DNA of 64,000 bases from Sphingomonas sp. 1F27F7B (GTDB taxonomy: Bacteria > Pseudomonadota > Alphaproteobacteria > Sphingomonadales > Sphingomonadaceae). Where the stretch lies: the NCBI RefSeq assembly GCF_005503355.1, contig NZ_SCMK01000008.1, positions 62,001 to 126,000 of the forward strand. The letters run 5' to 3'. Position 1 is the first letter of the stretch, and every line of letters begins with the position of its first letter. The translations under genes and the position numbers were made by a program. The notes under the pieces were generated by a model. It did not search any database. It saw only the letters and a program-made list of their open reading frames with translations, and was not told where the DNA came from. This document shows, piece after piece, positions 11,301 to 18,736 of the stretch.

Positions 11301-11717
11301 ACCCGCAAGCCGGCGGGCCTCGCCCTGGTCGGCATTCCCCAGGCCTGGGTGTTCCAGATCGCCTTTGCGCTGATCTCGCCGCTGATCGACCTGGCGCTGA
11401 TCGCCTCGATCGTGGGCACCTCGATCCGGGTCTGGCAGCATGGCTGGGCGCAGACCGAAAGCGACGTGCTGCGCATGGCCATCTACTGGCTGTCGTTCAT
11501 GACGATCGACTTTCTGTGCGGCTGGGTCGCCTATCGCATGGAGAAGCGAGAGAAGCGCTATCCGGGGCTGTTGCTGCTCGCCCAGCGCTTCGTCTATCGC
11601 CAGCTGATGTACTGGGTGGTGATCCGCGCCGTTGCCAATGCGTTGCGCGGCCCCTGGGTCGGCTGGGGCAAGCTGGAGCGCAGCGGCCGAGTGGAGACGC
11701 AGGCAACCACCGCATGA
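8388..11717 (+). CDS. Trifunctional GH18 / polysaccharide deacetylase / GT2 membrane protein
   Basis: This 1109-residue protein joins three enzymes. After a membrane anchor (about 18-38), a GH18-type domain (about 85-400) carries DGVVFDFEE near 194, matching the DxxDxE catalytic motif. A NodB deacetylase domain (about 460-660) carries TFDDGPD, SHTFTHPN, RAPYF and LLHDGG. A further membrane segment (about 688-720) leads into a GT2 domain (about 735-960) with VSVLIPAYNEAK, DDGSQDGT, DADTQ, EDQDL and QRFRW, and terminal membrane helices. The GT2 part resembles processive synthases such as PgaC or NodC, so it probably makes, trims and deacetylates an amino-sugar polymer at the inner membrane. It overlaps the next small membrane gene (ATGA). 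Confidence 0.9.
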   Translation: MERPIFFDASGKRNRWTMRAFFALLLVIVLAAGAFAMTVVRVPTPGPLAMAMEHPQPRSLKQQANRLRHSFASWLPQGPANGKAKAAPLAVGFYVPWDDASGASLRRHIGEMDWVVPASYTVTGPQHSIATAPDTEFDTILAAATRRPKVLPMVQNATGDNWDSAGAAALLRNPKARAAFLDQLQRTLVARKADGVVFDFEELPTASQRDYLALLRDARTRFAAAKLSVAVTVPAQDDDWNMKAYATAADYVILMNYDEHAPATAAGPIASQAWFVRQMNAALTQVPAEKLIVGIANYGYNWTAPGKADPISIEEAWLIAHDSEATVTFDKASGNQSFAYEENGTEHTVWMADATTAWNQLRAANIKGVGGVALWRLGSEDSNFWAALGAAHSGKIPDLRRIEAVGDVDVEGSGEILRITSTPSVGARIITQNPQGLIVDETFQSLPTPYVVTRTGYVPGKVALTFDDGPDADWTPKILDVLKQKQVTGTFFMIGENAMAEPFLVRRVVDEGHEIGSHTFTHPNLALTSSRGTRIELNATQRLIEAYTGRSVRLFRAPYFGDAEPTTADELIPALTAQRAGYTNVGLHVDPNDWQRPGVDAIVDTTLREVEAGNADQSGQIILLHDGGGDRSQTLAALPRIIDELRAKGYQFVPVSQLAGLTRDQVMPEVQEGDLAAVRMDVGIFLVAAVLGFILKWLFFLAIALGIARALVLAGLAVNGNRRKNRPVAPEIDPGRFVSVLIPAYNEAKVIENSIRRVLASEQVSVEVIVLDDGSQDGTGDVVRAAYADDPRVKLLTLENGGKARALNQGLALARGDIVIALDADTQFEPLTIARLARWFADEEIGAIAGNAKVGNRVNLVTRWQAVEYVTSQNLERRALASLDAIMVVPGAVGAWRKAALADVGGYPIDTLAEDQDLTIAIQRKGWRVGYDIDAVAWTEAPESFRALAKQRFRWAFGTLQCLWKHGAILRTRKPAGLALVGIPQAWVFQIAFALISPLIDLALIASIVGTSIRVWQHGWAQTESDVLRMAIYWLSFMTIDFLCGWVAYRMEKREKRYPGLLLLAQRFVYRQLMYWVVIRAVANALRGPWVGWGKLERSGRVETQATTA

Positions 11718-12058
11718 AGAAGCCGCCCGAGGAAGGACTGAGCCAATATACGCTCGACGAGCGGGCCTGCCGGATGATCTGCCCGATCGCCGCCGCGATG
11801 GTGGGTGTGTGCCTGACGGCGATCGGCATCCTGCGGGTGGTGATCGCGGTGCGGCGGGCCAACACGCTCGCCGACGATCTGCTGGCGCTGGACGCGGTGC
11901 TGTTCCTGATCGCGACGCTGACTTCCTATTTCGCGCTGCGCACCGTGACGACCAAACGAATGCATGAGCTGGAGCGCGTCGCGGACGTGACCTTCATTTC
12001 CGCCATGCTGCTGATGACCGTGGCGGCGCTGGTGATGACCTATGCGCTGGCGGTGTGA
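11714..12058 (+). CDS. Small membrane protein, partner of the trifunctional synthase
   Basis: A 114-residue protein with three predicted membrane segments (about 22-46, 53-74 and 88-112) and no domain I recognise. Its ATG overlaps the stop of the large GH18-NodB-GT2 gene (ATGA), so the two are translated together. By analogy with PgaD-like partners of GT2 synthases it could be an accessory subunit, but there is no clear sequence evidence for that. It ends 35 bases before a convergent histidine kinase gene. Confidence 0.75.
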   Translation: MKKPPEEGLSQYTLDERACRMICPIAAAMVGVCLTAIGILRVVIAVRRANTLADDLLALDAVLFLIATLTSYFALRTVTTKRMHELERVADVTFISAMLLMTVAALVMTYALAV

Positions 12059-12093
12059 TCCCCGCCGTCCCGGGCGGAGGAGAAGGACGGCCG

Positions 12094-13455
12094 TCAGAAC
12101 CTGATCGCCGCCCGCAGCCCCGGTGCATTGTCCTCGAGGGCGAAACTGCCCTGGTGGAGCCGGGCCACCGCCTCCACCAGCGAGAGCCCCAGGCCCGAGC
12201 CGGTGACGTGACGGGCAGGATCCAGGCGGCCGAAGCGGCTCAGCGCCTCGGCACGGCGCTCGGCGGGAATGCCGGGGCCGTCGTCGGCCACCGAGAGCGC
12301 GATGCCGCCCGCTTCGTGCGCGGCGCGGATGACGATGCGGTGGCCGCCCTCGGCATATTTGGTGGCATTCTCGATCAGGTTGCCGAGCGCCTGGCCCATC
12401 AGCTCGCGGTGGAGCAACGCGTGCAGGCCGGCTTCGGCTTCGACCGCAATCTCGAAACCGCGATCCTCGGCGAGCGGGCCATAGACTTCGGCAAGGTCCT
12501 CGAGCAGCGCACCGATGTCGGTATCGACGAAACGGTCACGCCCGATCCCCGCCTCCGCGCGGCTGATCAGCAGCGCCGTCGAGAGCATGCCGAGCAGCGT
12601 CTCCGCCTCGCCCGACACCCGCTCCAGCGCGGCGAGCGCAGTCTCGTCCTCGGTCTCGATGATCGCGCGCTCGAGCGTGACCTTGATCCGGGTGACCGGC
12701 GATTTCAGGTCGTGCGCCAGCCCGTCGGTCATCATGCGCAGCTGCGAGACCAGCGCCTCGATCCGATCGAGCATCGCGTTGACGGCCTCCCCCAGCGCAT
12801 CGAACGCATCGCCGCTGCCGTCGGTCTGCACCCGGCGGCCCAGCCTGCCCTCGCCCACGTCGCGCGCCGTAGTCACCACGCCCTGGATCTGGTTGGAAAG
12901 GACGCGGCCGATCAGCAGCGCGCTGAGCAGCGCGAAGACCACGCCGATCACCAGCGCCGCGGTAATCGCTTCCTCGTTCACCCGCGCCAGGCGGACGCTC
13001 GAGGTGATCACATGGCCGGCGAGCAGCCGCTCGCCATTGGGCAGGGTGGTGGACGAGACGCCCATCAGCTCGGCCCGGTCGCTGCCGGTGCGATAGAGCT
13101 CGATCGCGCGCCAATCGGTCTCCGGCGGAATCACCGTGGGCCAATCGCCCAGGTTGCCGCGGATCGGGTCTTCCTTCGCAGTGGCGAGCAGGATCACCAG
13201 CGGGCTGGCGTGCGCCTGGGCAAGCCGCGCATCGATCATCCGTGTGAGCTCCGCGTCGCCGCCGGCGCGCCAGGCGGAGACCAGATCCTCGCGCAGATCG
13301 GTGACAAGCGCCTTCTGCTCGGCGGCGAGCGCGCTCTCGCTCGATTGCTGGACGAAGAGCAGGATGCCCCCGGTGACGGAGAGCTGCACCAGGAAGGCAA
13401 CGATCACGAAGCGCGCAGTGACCGAGCGCGCGAGCTGCCCCCAGCGCAGCCTCAC
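12094..13455 (-). CDS. Sensor histidine kinase (OmpR/EnvZ-type partner)
   Basis: About 453 residues: a membrane helix near the N-terminus (VIVAFLVQLSVTGGILLFV), a periplasmic loop, a second helix (AALVIGVVFALLSALLIG), a HAMP linker, a HisKA box DGLAHDLKSPVTRI containing the phospho-accepting His, and an HATPase domain with NLIENATKYA, DDGPGIP and GSGLGLSLV. GTG at 13455 lies one base after the response-regulator stop and gives a short cytoplasmic N-terminus MRLRWGQLARS; a longer start at 13521 would overlap the regulator. It should phosphorylate the regulator encoded just upstream. The stimulus is unknown. Confidence 0.9.
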   Translation of the reverse strand: MRLRWGQLARSVTARFVIVAFLVQLSVTGGILLFVQQSSESALAAEQKALVTDLREDLVSAWRAGGDAELTRMIDARLAQAHASPLVILLATAKEDPIRGNLGDWPTVIPPETDWRAIELYRTGSDRAELMGVSSTTLPNGERLLAGHVITSSVRLARVNEEAITAALVIGVVFALLSALLIGRVLSNQIQGVVTTARDVGEGRLGRRVQTDGSGDAFDALGEAVNAMLDRIEALVSQLRMMTDGLAHDLKSPVTRIKVTLERAIIETEDETALAALERVSGEAETLLGMLSTALLISRAEAGIGRDRFVDTDIGALLEDLAEVYGPLAEDRGFEIAVEAEAGLHALLHRELMGQALGNLIENATKYAEGGHRIVIRAAHEAGGIALSVADDGPGIPAERRAEALSRFGRLDPARHVTGSGLGLSLVEAVARLHQGSFALEDNAPGLRAAIRF

Positions 13456-13456
13456 C

Positions 13457-14140
13457 TCACGCCGCCGGGCCCAGGCGATAGCCGGCGCCGCGGATCGTGT
13501 GGAGGATCGGCTCGCCGCCATCGTCCAGCTTCTTCCTGAGCCGGCTGATATGGACGTCGATCACGTTGGTGCCGGGATCGAAATGATAGTCCCACACGCC
13601 TTCGAGCAGCATGGTGCGCGTGATCACCTGGTCCGGATGGCGCAGGAAATATTCGAGCAGGCGGAATTCGCGCGGCTGGAGATCGATCACCTTGCTGCCG
13701 CGCTTCACGCGGCGCGAGAGCAGATCCATCTCCAGATCGGCCGAGTTGAGCTTGGTCACCGCCGTCTCCGCGGCGCCGCGCTTGCGCAGCAACAGGCGGA
13801 CGCGGGCGAGCAGCTCGGCAAAGGCGAAGGGCTTCACCAGATAGTCGTCGGCGCCCGAAGTGAGGCCGCCCACCCGGTCATCCGGCGTGCCGAGCGCCGA
13901 GAGGATGATCACCGGAGTCTCGATCTTCGCGGCGCGCAGGGCGCCGAGCACGGCCATGCCGTCCATTCCCGGCAGCATGCGATCGAGCACGATCGCGTCG
14001 TAGCTGCCGTCGCTGGCGAGGAACAGGCCGTCGCGCCCATTGTCGGCGCGGTCGACCGTGAACCCCTCTTCGTTCATTCCCTTGACGATATAGGCGGCGG
14101 TGGCCTCGTCATCCTCCACCAGCAGCAGCTTGTGCCCCAT
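13457..14140 (-). CDS. OmpR/PhoB-family response regulator
   Basis: A 227-residue two-domain regulator. The receiver domain has the acidic pair at 10-11, the phospho-acceptor Asp53 in DAIVLDRMLPGMDG and Lys in YLVKPF. The winged-helix DNA-binding domain ends with NVIDVHISRLRKKLDDG and RGAGYRLG. The start at 14140 gives MGHKLLLVEDD with GAGAGA before it; frames extending further upstream run into a PDZ gene. It forms a pair with the kinase downstream, and the preceding PDZ gene overlaps it by 32 bases, so all three are probably one transcript. Confidence 0.93.
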   Translation of the reverse strand: MGHKLLLVEDDEATAAYIVKGMNEEGFTVDRADNGRDGLFLASDGSYDAIVLDRMLPGMDGMAVLGALRAAKIETPVIILSALGTPDDRVGGLTSGADDYLVKPFAFAELLARVRLLLRKRGAAETAVTKLNSADLEMDLLSRRVKRGSKVIDLQPREFRLLEYFLRHPDQVITRTMLLEGVWDYHFDPGTNVIDVHISRLRKKLDDGGEPILHTIRGAGYRLGPAA

Positions 14141-14576
14141 TCTCTCCACTCGCGCTTCGCAAGAGCTTGAGATGGCGTAGCTGCTTTTGGTGCACCAAGT
14201 CGAGATATACCTGCGGATGCGGATCGTTCCGCAAATAGCGCCGGGCCTGCTCCAGCGTATCCACGCCGCGCCCGTCAATGGCGACGATCGCGTCGCCCAC
14301 TTCCATCCCGTCCTTCGCCGCCTCGCTTCCCGAGCGCAAGCTGGTCACCACCAGGCCCCGGGCCGTGCTGCCCGGCGTCTCGGCGGTGAAGCCCGGGAAC
14401 AGGCTGGCGCCGCTCTGCGCGGCAAAGACCCGGTTGATTCCCGATCGCCAGGCCCAGCCCAGGATCACCATGGCGCTGAGCGCGAAGGAGAGGACGAGGA
14501 TCAGGACAAACCCGTCGGTTCCGCGCATCGTGCGGCCGGCGGGACCGGCGTCTTCCTGGATTTCGCGGCTCGTCAT
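14109..14576 (-). CDS. Membrane-anchored PDZ-domain protein
   Basis: About 155 residues: one membrane helix near residues 22-42 (FVLILVLSFALSAMVILGWA), then a PDZ domain with GLVVTSLRSGSEAAKDGMEVGD and AIDGRGV, resembling the PDZ repeat of DegP/HtrA-like proteins but with no protease domain. It could bind a misfolded or C-terminal peptide in the periplasm and help the following two-component system sense envelope state; this is inferred from the overlap with the regulator gene. Start choice is uncertain: ATG at 14576 or 14585, or GTG at 14615. Confidence 0.75.
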   Translation of the reverse strand: MTSREIQEDAGPAGRTMRGTDGFVLILVLSFALSAMVILGWAWRSGINRVFAAQSGASLFPGFTAETPGSTARGLVVTSLRSGSEAAKDGMEVGDAIVAIDGRGVDTLEQARRYLRNDPHPQVYLDLVHQKQLRHLKLLRSASGENGAQAAAGGG

Positions 14577-14693
14577 TGCGAGCATGGGGATGCCCGTGGC
14601 AAGCAGCCAAGTCACGTTAAGCTTTGGTCATGATCCCGTCACACCAACGCGAATCGCACGTATCTATAGAAGCCGGACCTTCAAGGAGTTTCC

Positions 14694-15428
14694 ATGCGCC
14701 ATCCCCGCCGCAAGCTCGGCATCGCTCTCGCCGCCCTGGCCCTGATCCTGGCCGGCTTTACCGGCTTCCTCGCCTATGTCGGCTATTTCGGCGGCCCCCT
14801 TTATTACGACATGGCCCCCGCCCGCCCCGCGCCGCCCGCGATGAAGGGCCTGGCGGTGGTGCTGGTATCGGGCGACATGGGCTTCAAGATCGGCATGGGG
14901 CCGGATATCGCGAAGCGCTTCGCCGCGGACGGCGTCCCCGTGGTCGGCGTGAGTTCGCTCGCCTATTTCCGCCAGCAGCGCACGCCCGCCGAAATACAGA
15001 AGCTGATCGCCGACGCGGCGCGGCGCGCGCTCGCCTTCGGCAAGGCGGACCGGCTGATGATGATCGGGCAATCCTTCGGCTCCGACATGATGCATGTGGG
15101 GCTGACCGGCCTGCCCCAGGACCTGCGCGCCAAGGTGAAGCTGGTCGCGCTGGTGGTGCCGACCGACACCGTCTACTACCACGTCTCTCCTTCCGAGATG
15201 TTCAGCTTGACCAAGCCCGATGCGATGGCGCTGCCCACCGGGCGCCAGCTGACCTGGGCGCCGACGCTCTGCGTGCAGGGCGAGGAAGAGACGAACAGCT
15301 TGTGTCCGATGCTCACCCAGCCCAATGTGCGCCGCGTCGCGCTGCCCGGCGGACACATGCTTCACCATGATCCCGATACACTGTACGATACGCTCCACTC
15401 GGCAATCACCGACATTACCAAAAATTAG
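14694..15428 (+). CDS. VirJ/AcvB-like periplasmic alpha/beta hydrolase
   Basis: The 244-residue protein has an N-terminal signal anchor (about 8-30) and an alpha/beta-hydrolase core with the nucleophile elbow GQSFGSD (Ser127) and a late His in PGGHMLHHDP. This layout matches the VirJ/AcvB family. In Agrobacterium and Rhizobium, AcvB hydrolyses lysyl-phosphatidylglycerol and is encoded with the synthase LpiA. Here an MprF-type synthase lies one gene downstream on the same strand, which supports that role. The start is ATG after AAGGAG. Confidence 0.8.
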   Translation: MRHPRRKLGIALAALALILAGFTGFLAYVGYFGGPLYYDMAPARPAPPAMKGLAVVLVSGDMGFKIGMGPDIAKRFAADGVPVVGVSSLAYFRQQRTPAEIQKLIADAARRALAFGKADRLMMIGQSFGSDMMHVGLTGLPQDLRAKVKLVALVVPTDTVYYHVSPSEMFSLTKPDAMALPTGRQLTWAPTLCVQGEEETNSLCPMLTQPNVRRVALPGGHMLHHDPDTLYDTLHSAITDITKN

Positions 15429-15498
15429 GATTGCGAACACGCCGCCGACAGGCGCGCAGGGCCAAAGAGCGACATTGGAATACGGAGGGAGTTTCGAA

Positions 15499-15921
15499 AT
15501 GCGCTTCGCCAAGATTCTGGCCGGCATCGGCATGGGAGCGCTGCTGCTCGGCGCGGTGCAGGCTTCCGCCCAGGCGCCGGCGACCGCAACCGGCGTCGTC
15601 GGCACCTGGGTGAATCCGCGCGGCACCGTGAAGGTGCAGACCGGCGCCTGCGGCGACAAGCTGTGCGGCTGGGTGGTCTGGGCCAATGACGAGGCCCAGC
15701 GCGACGCGCGCGAGAGCGGCGTCCAGAAGCTGATCGGCACCGAGTTGCTCCAGGACTATCACCCCACCGGCAACGGCAAGTGGCAGGGTCGGGTCTATGT
15801 CCCCGACATGGGCCAGACCTATTATTCGAAGATCGAGCAGCAGGGCCCGAACAGCCTGAAGATCAGCGGGTGCATCCTGGGCGGCTGGATCTGCAAGTCG
15901 CAGGTCTGGCAACGGGGCTGA
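15499..15921 (+). CDS. DUF2147 secreted protein
   Basis: A 140-residue protein with a clear signal peptide (cleavage near ASAQ, residue 25) and the DUF2147 pattern: GTWVNPRGTVKV, a Cys pair in GACGDKLCGWVVW, and a C-terminal Cys pair GCILGGWICKSQVW. The ATG follows GGAGGG at a good distance. DUF2147 proteins are periplasmic beta-barrel-like domains of unknown function. It sits between the VirJ-like and MprF genes, with 11 bases to MprF, which suggests an envelope role in the same operon. Confidence 0.88.
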   Translation: MRFAKILAGIGMGALLLGAVQASAQAPATATGVVGTWVNPRGTVKVQTGACGDKLCGWVVWANDEAQRDARESGVQKLIGTELLQDYHPTGNGKWQGRVYVPDMGQTYYSKIEQQGPNSLKISGCILGGWICKSQVWQRG

Positions 15922-15932
15922 GGCCGGCAGTC

Positions 15933-18500
15933 ATGCGCCCCGCCTACAAGACCGCCCTGCAGATCGGCGCCGTCGTCGCAGTCGCCGCGCTCGCCTTCGC
16001 GGCGCTGCACGGCCTGCTCCACGAAGTGCGCTGGCGCGACGTGCGCCATGCCTTCCGCGCGATCAGCCTGTGGCAGGTCGCCGGCGCGCTGGCCCTGACC
16101 ATCGCCAGCTATGTGATGCTGACGCTGTACGACGTGCTGGCGCTGCGGATCATCGGGCGGCCCCTGCCCTATCGCACCGCCGCGCTCGCCTCGTTCACCA
16201 GCTACACGCTGAGCCACAATCTGGGCTTCGCGCTGCTCACCGGCGGATCGGCGCGCTATCGCGTCTACAGCGCGGCGGGGCTCGACACGGCGGAGATCGT
16301 CAAGGTGGTCGCCACCGCCAGCCTCACTTTCTGGTCGGGCGTGGTGGTGATGGCCGGCGCGGCACTGGCACTGCATGGCGGCGGGCTGGAACTGGCGGGA
16401 ATCACCATATCGGCCGGCGTTCAGCGTGGAATCGGCATCGCGATCCTGGTCGCGACGCTGGGCGTGCTGGCGATGTTGCGCGGACCGGCGCGCGAAGTGA
16501 AATTGTGGCGCTGGCGCCTGCGCTGCCCCAGCCTGCCCCAGGCGTTGGGCATGATCGCGACATCGGCAATCGACCTCGCGCTGGCCAGCGCGGCATTGCT
16601 GATTCTGGTTCCCGGCGCGGGGTTGCACGCCTTTCCCACTTTCTTCCTCGGCTATGCGCTGGCGATCATCGCGGCACTGGTCACGCACGTGCCGGGCGGC
16701 GTCGGCGTGTTCGAGGCAGTGATGCTCGCGGTGCTGCCGGACACAGATCCATCGCACGTCGTGGCTGCGCTGATCCTCTATCGGCTGATCTACTATGTCT
16801 TCCCGCTGCTCGTGGCGGCCGCGCTGCTCGCGGTGCACGAGCGGCGCCAGCTGCGAAAGCCGCTCGCCGCGATCCGCGCGGTGGGCCTGGCGATGCACAG
16901 CCTGGCGCCGACCTTCCTCGCCGCACTGGTCTTCGTGGGCGGCGTGGTGCTCCTTATTTCCGGCTCGCTCCCTGCGGTCCCCGTGCGCCTGCGCGAGCTC
17001 CACGCGTTCGTGCCCCTGCCGTTCGTCGAGGCCTCCCACATCGCGGGAAGCCTGGCCGGCACGGCGCTGCTGCTGATCGCGCCGGCCCTCTACCGGCGGC
17101 TCGACGCGGCCTTTCACCTCTGCCGCACCTTGTTGCTGGCCGGCGCGCTCTTCTCGCTGATCAAGGGCGTCGATTATGAGGAAGCGGTGATCCTGCTGGT
17201 CATCGCCGGATTGCTGCAGCTCTCGAAGACCGCCTTCTATCGCAAGACCGCGCTCACCAGCACCCTGTCGACGCGGGCCCTGCTCTCGGTCGCGGTCGCG
17301 GTGGCGCTGGCGACCTGGATCGGCTTCTTCGCATTCAAGCACATCCCCTATCAGGAAGATATGTGGTGGGAGTTCGCCTGGCGCGGCGACGCCTCGCGCT
17401 TCCTGCGCGCGAGCTTCGCGACGGCGGTGACCCTGACCTGCGTCGCGGTGACTCAGTGGTTCGGCTATGCCCAGCCGAAGCGCGAGGAGCATGCGCCCGA
17501 CACGGAGCTGCCGCGCCTGGCTCTCGTCCATGCCAACCGCACCGACGCGCTGCTCGCCTATGCCGGCGACAAGCGCTTCCTGCGCTCGGAAAGCGGCGAG
17601 ACACTGCTGATGTACCAGGTGCAGGGGCAGAGCTGGATCGTGATGGGCGATCCGGTGGGCCCCGGTGCGGAATGGGGCGATCTGCTCTGGCAGATCCGCG
17701 AGATGGCGGACGCCGCGCAAGGCCGGCTGCTGCTCTACCAGATCTCGACCGACGCGCTGCCGATCGCGATCGACCTGGGCCTGCAACTCGTCAAATATGG
17801 CGAGGAAGCGCGCGTGGCGCTGCCCGACTTCACGATGGAGGGACCGGAGAAGCGCTCGCTGCGCCATTCGGAACGCCGCGCGGCGCGCGAGGGCGCGAGC
17901 TTCGAGATCGTCCCCGCCGCGCAGGTGCCCGCGCTGATGGCCGAATTGAAGACCGTCTCCGACGCCTGGCTGCGTGAGAAGGGGCATGGCGAGAAGGCCT
18001 TTTCGGTCGGCCGCTTCGATCCCGCCTATCTCGCCCGCTTCGATTGCGCGCTGGTGCGCCAGCAGGGACGGATCGTTGCCTTCGCCAATATCTGGGCGAC
18101 AGAGAACCGTGAGGAGCTTTCGGTCGACCTGATGCGGCATCTGGCCGAAATGCCCTATGGCACGATGGACTTCCTGTTCGTCCAGCTGATGCAATGGGGC
18201 CGCGACCAGGGTTATCGCTGGTTCAATCTCGGCATGGCGCCGCTGTCGGGCATCGAATCGCGCCGCCTCGCGCCGATGTGGGCCCGGATCGGGGCCCTGC
18301 TGTATCGCCATGGCGATGCGTTCTACGGCTTCGAGGGACTGCGGGCGTACAAGGACAAGTTCTCGCCGACATGGACACCGCGCTATATCGGCGCCCCTCC
18401 GGGACTGGGCCTGGCGCGCGGGATGATCGACCTGCAGACGCTGGTGGGCGGCGGCTCGCGCAGCGCGGCGCAGCGGAAGCGATTGCGACTGGTGGCCTAG
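15933..18500 (+). CDS. mprF: MprF-type lysylphosphatidylglycerol synthase/flippase
   Basis: An 855-residue protein with about 12-14 membrane helices in the first 510 residues (flippase-type domain with HVPGGVGVFEAVML) and a C-terminal DUF2156/GNAT-like synthase domain (about 530-835) with GDPVGPG, FNLGMAPLSG and FYGFEGLRAYKDKF. It should transfer an amino acid from aminoacyl-tRNA to phosphatidylglycerol and flip the product, lowering surface negative charge and giving resistance to cationic peptides or acid. ATG at 15933 gives the typical short cytoplasmic N-terminus. Its stop TAG lies inside the CTAG end of a short dispersed element, as at hutU. Confidence 0.93.
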   Translation: MRPAYKTALQIGAVVAVAALAFAALHGLLHEVRWRDVRHAFRAISLWQVAGALALTIASYVMLTLYDVLALRIIGRPLPYRTAALASFTSYTLSHNLGFALLTGGSARYRVYSAAGLDTAEIVKVVATASLTFWSGVVVMAGAALALHGGGLELAGITISAGVQRGIGIAILVATLGVLAMLRGPAREVKLWRWRLRCPSLPQALGMIATSAIDLALASAALLILVPGAGLHAFPTFFLGYALAIIAALVTHVPGGVGVFEAVMLAVLPDTDPSHVVAALILYRLIYYVFPLLVAAALLAVHERRQLRKPLAAIRAVGLAMHSLAPTFLAALVFVGGVVLLISGSLPAVPVRLRELHAFVPLPFVEASHIAGSLAGTALLLIAPALYRRLDAAFHLCRTLLLAGALFSLIKGVDYEEAVILLVIAGLLQLSKTAFYRKTALTSTLSTRALLSVAVAVALATWIGFFAFKHIPYQEDMWWEFAWRGDASRFLRASFATAVTLTCVAVTQWFGYAQPKREEHAPDTELPRLALVHANRTDALLAYAGDKRFLRSESGETLLMYQVQGQSWIVMGDPVGPGAEWGDLLWQIREMADAAQGRLLLYQISTDALPIAIDLGLQLVKYGEEARVALPDFTMEGPEKRSLRHSERRAAREGASFEIVPAAQVPALMAELKTVSDAWLREKGHGEKAFSVGRFDPAYLARFDCALVRQQGRIVAFANIWATENREELSVDLMRHLAEMPYGTMDFLFVQLMQWGRDQGYRWFNLGMAPLSGIESRRLAPMWARIGALLYRHGDAFYGFEGLRAYKDKFSPTWTPRYIGAPPGLGLARGMIDLQTLVGGGSRSAAQRKRLRLVA

Positions 18501-18718
18501 GTTGGGGACTCATATTCCTTCAATCGTCATCCCCTTCCCTCAATCGTCATCCCCGCGAAGACGGGGATCCAGGGTAATGCGGGATATCGGCACCACCGCG
18601 CGAACGCTGTCCGGAGAGGACAGGACCCCGCCACCCCGGCTCGGCGCCTGGCCCTGGATCCCCGCCTGCGCGGGGATGACGACGGAAAATCAGATACTTG
18701 TTTGGGTTCTCAACCTAG
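18497..18718 (+). mobile_element. Short dispersed palindromic element, copy B (full form)
   Basis: The ends are inverted repeats: CTAGGTTGGGGAC at the left and GTTCTCAACCTAG at the right, matching at 11 of 13 positions. Inside are GTCATCCCCGC half-palindromes at each side of a core with a hairpin CTGTCC-GGAGA-GGACAG (18607-18623). The first CTAG gives the TAG stop of mprF. A duplicated TCAATCGTCATCCCC sits near the left end. There is no coding capacity. It resembles a MITE; the inverted ends are seen directly, movement is inferred. Confidence 0.8.
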
Positions 18719-18736
18719 CGGGACGCCGGCCCGCCG

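Noticed and set aside
7287..11441. A 1384-codon open frame on the minus strand
   Set aside because: It runs opposite to the PepSY and GH18-NodB-GT2 genes, which have clear domain motifs. Its product is low-complexity Arg/Asp/Gly/His-rich sequence typical of antisense frames in high-GC DNA.
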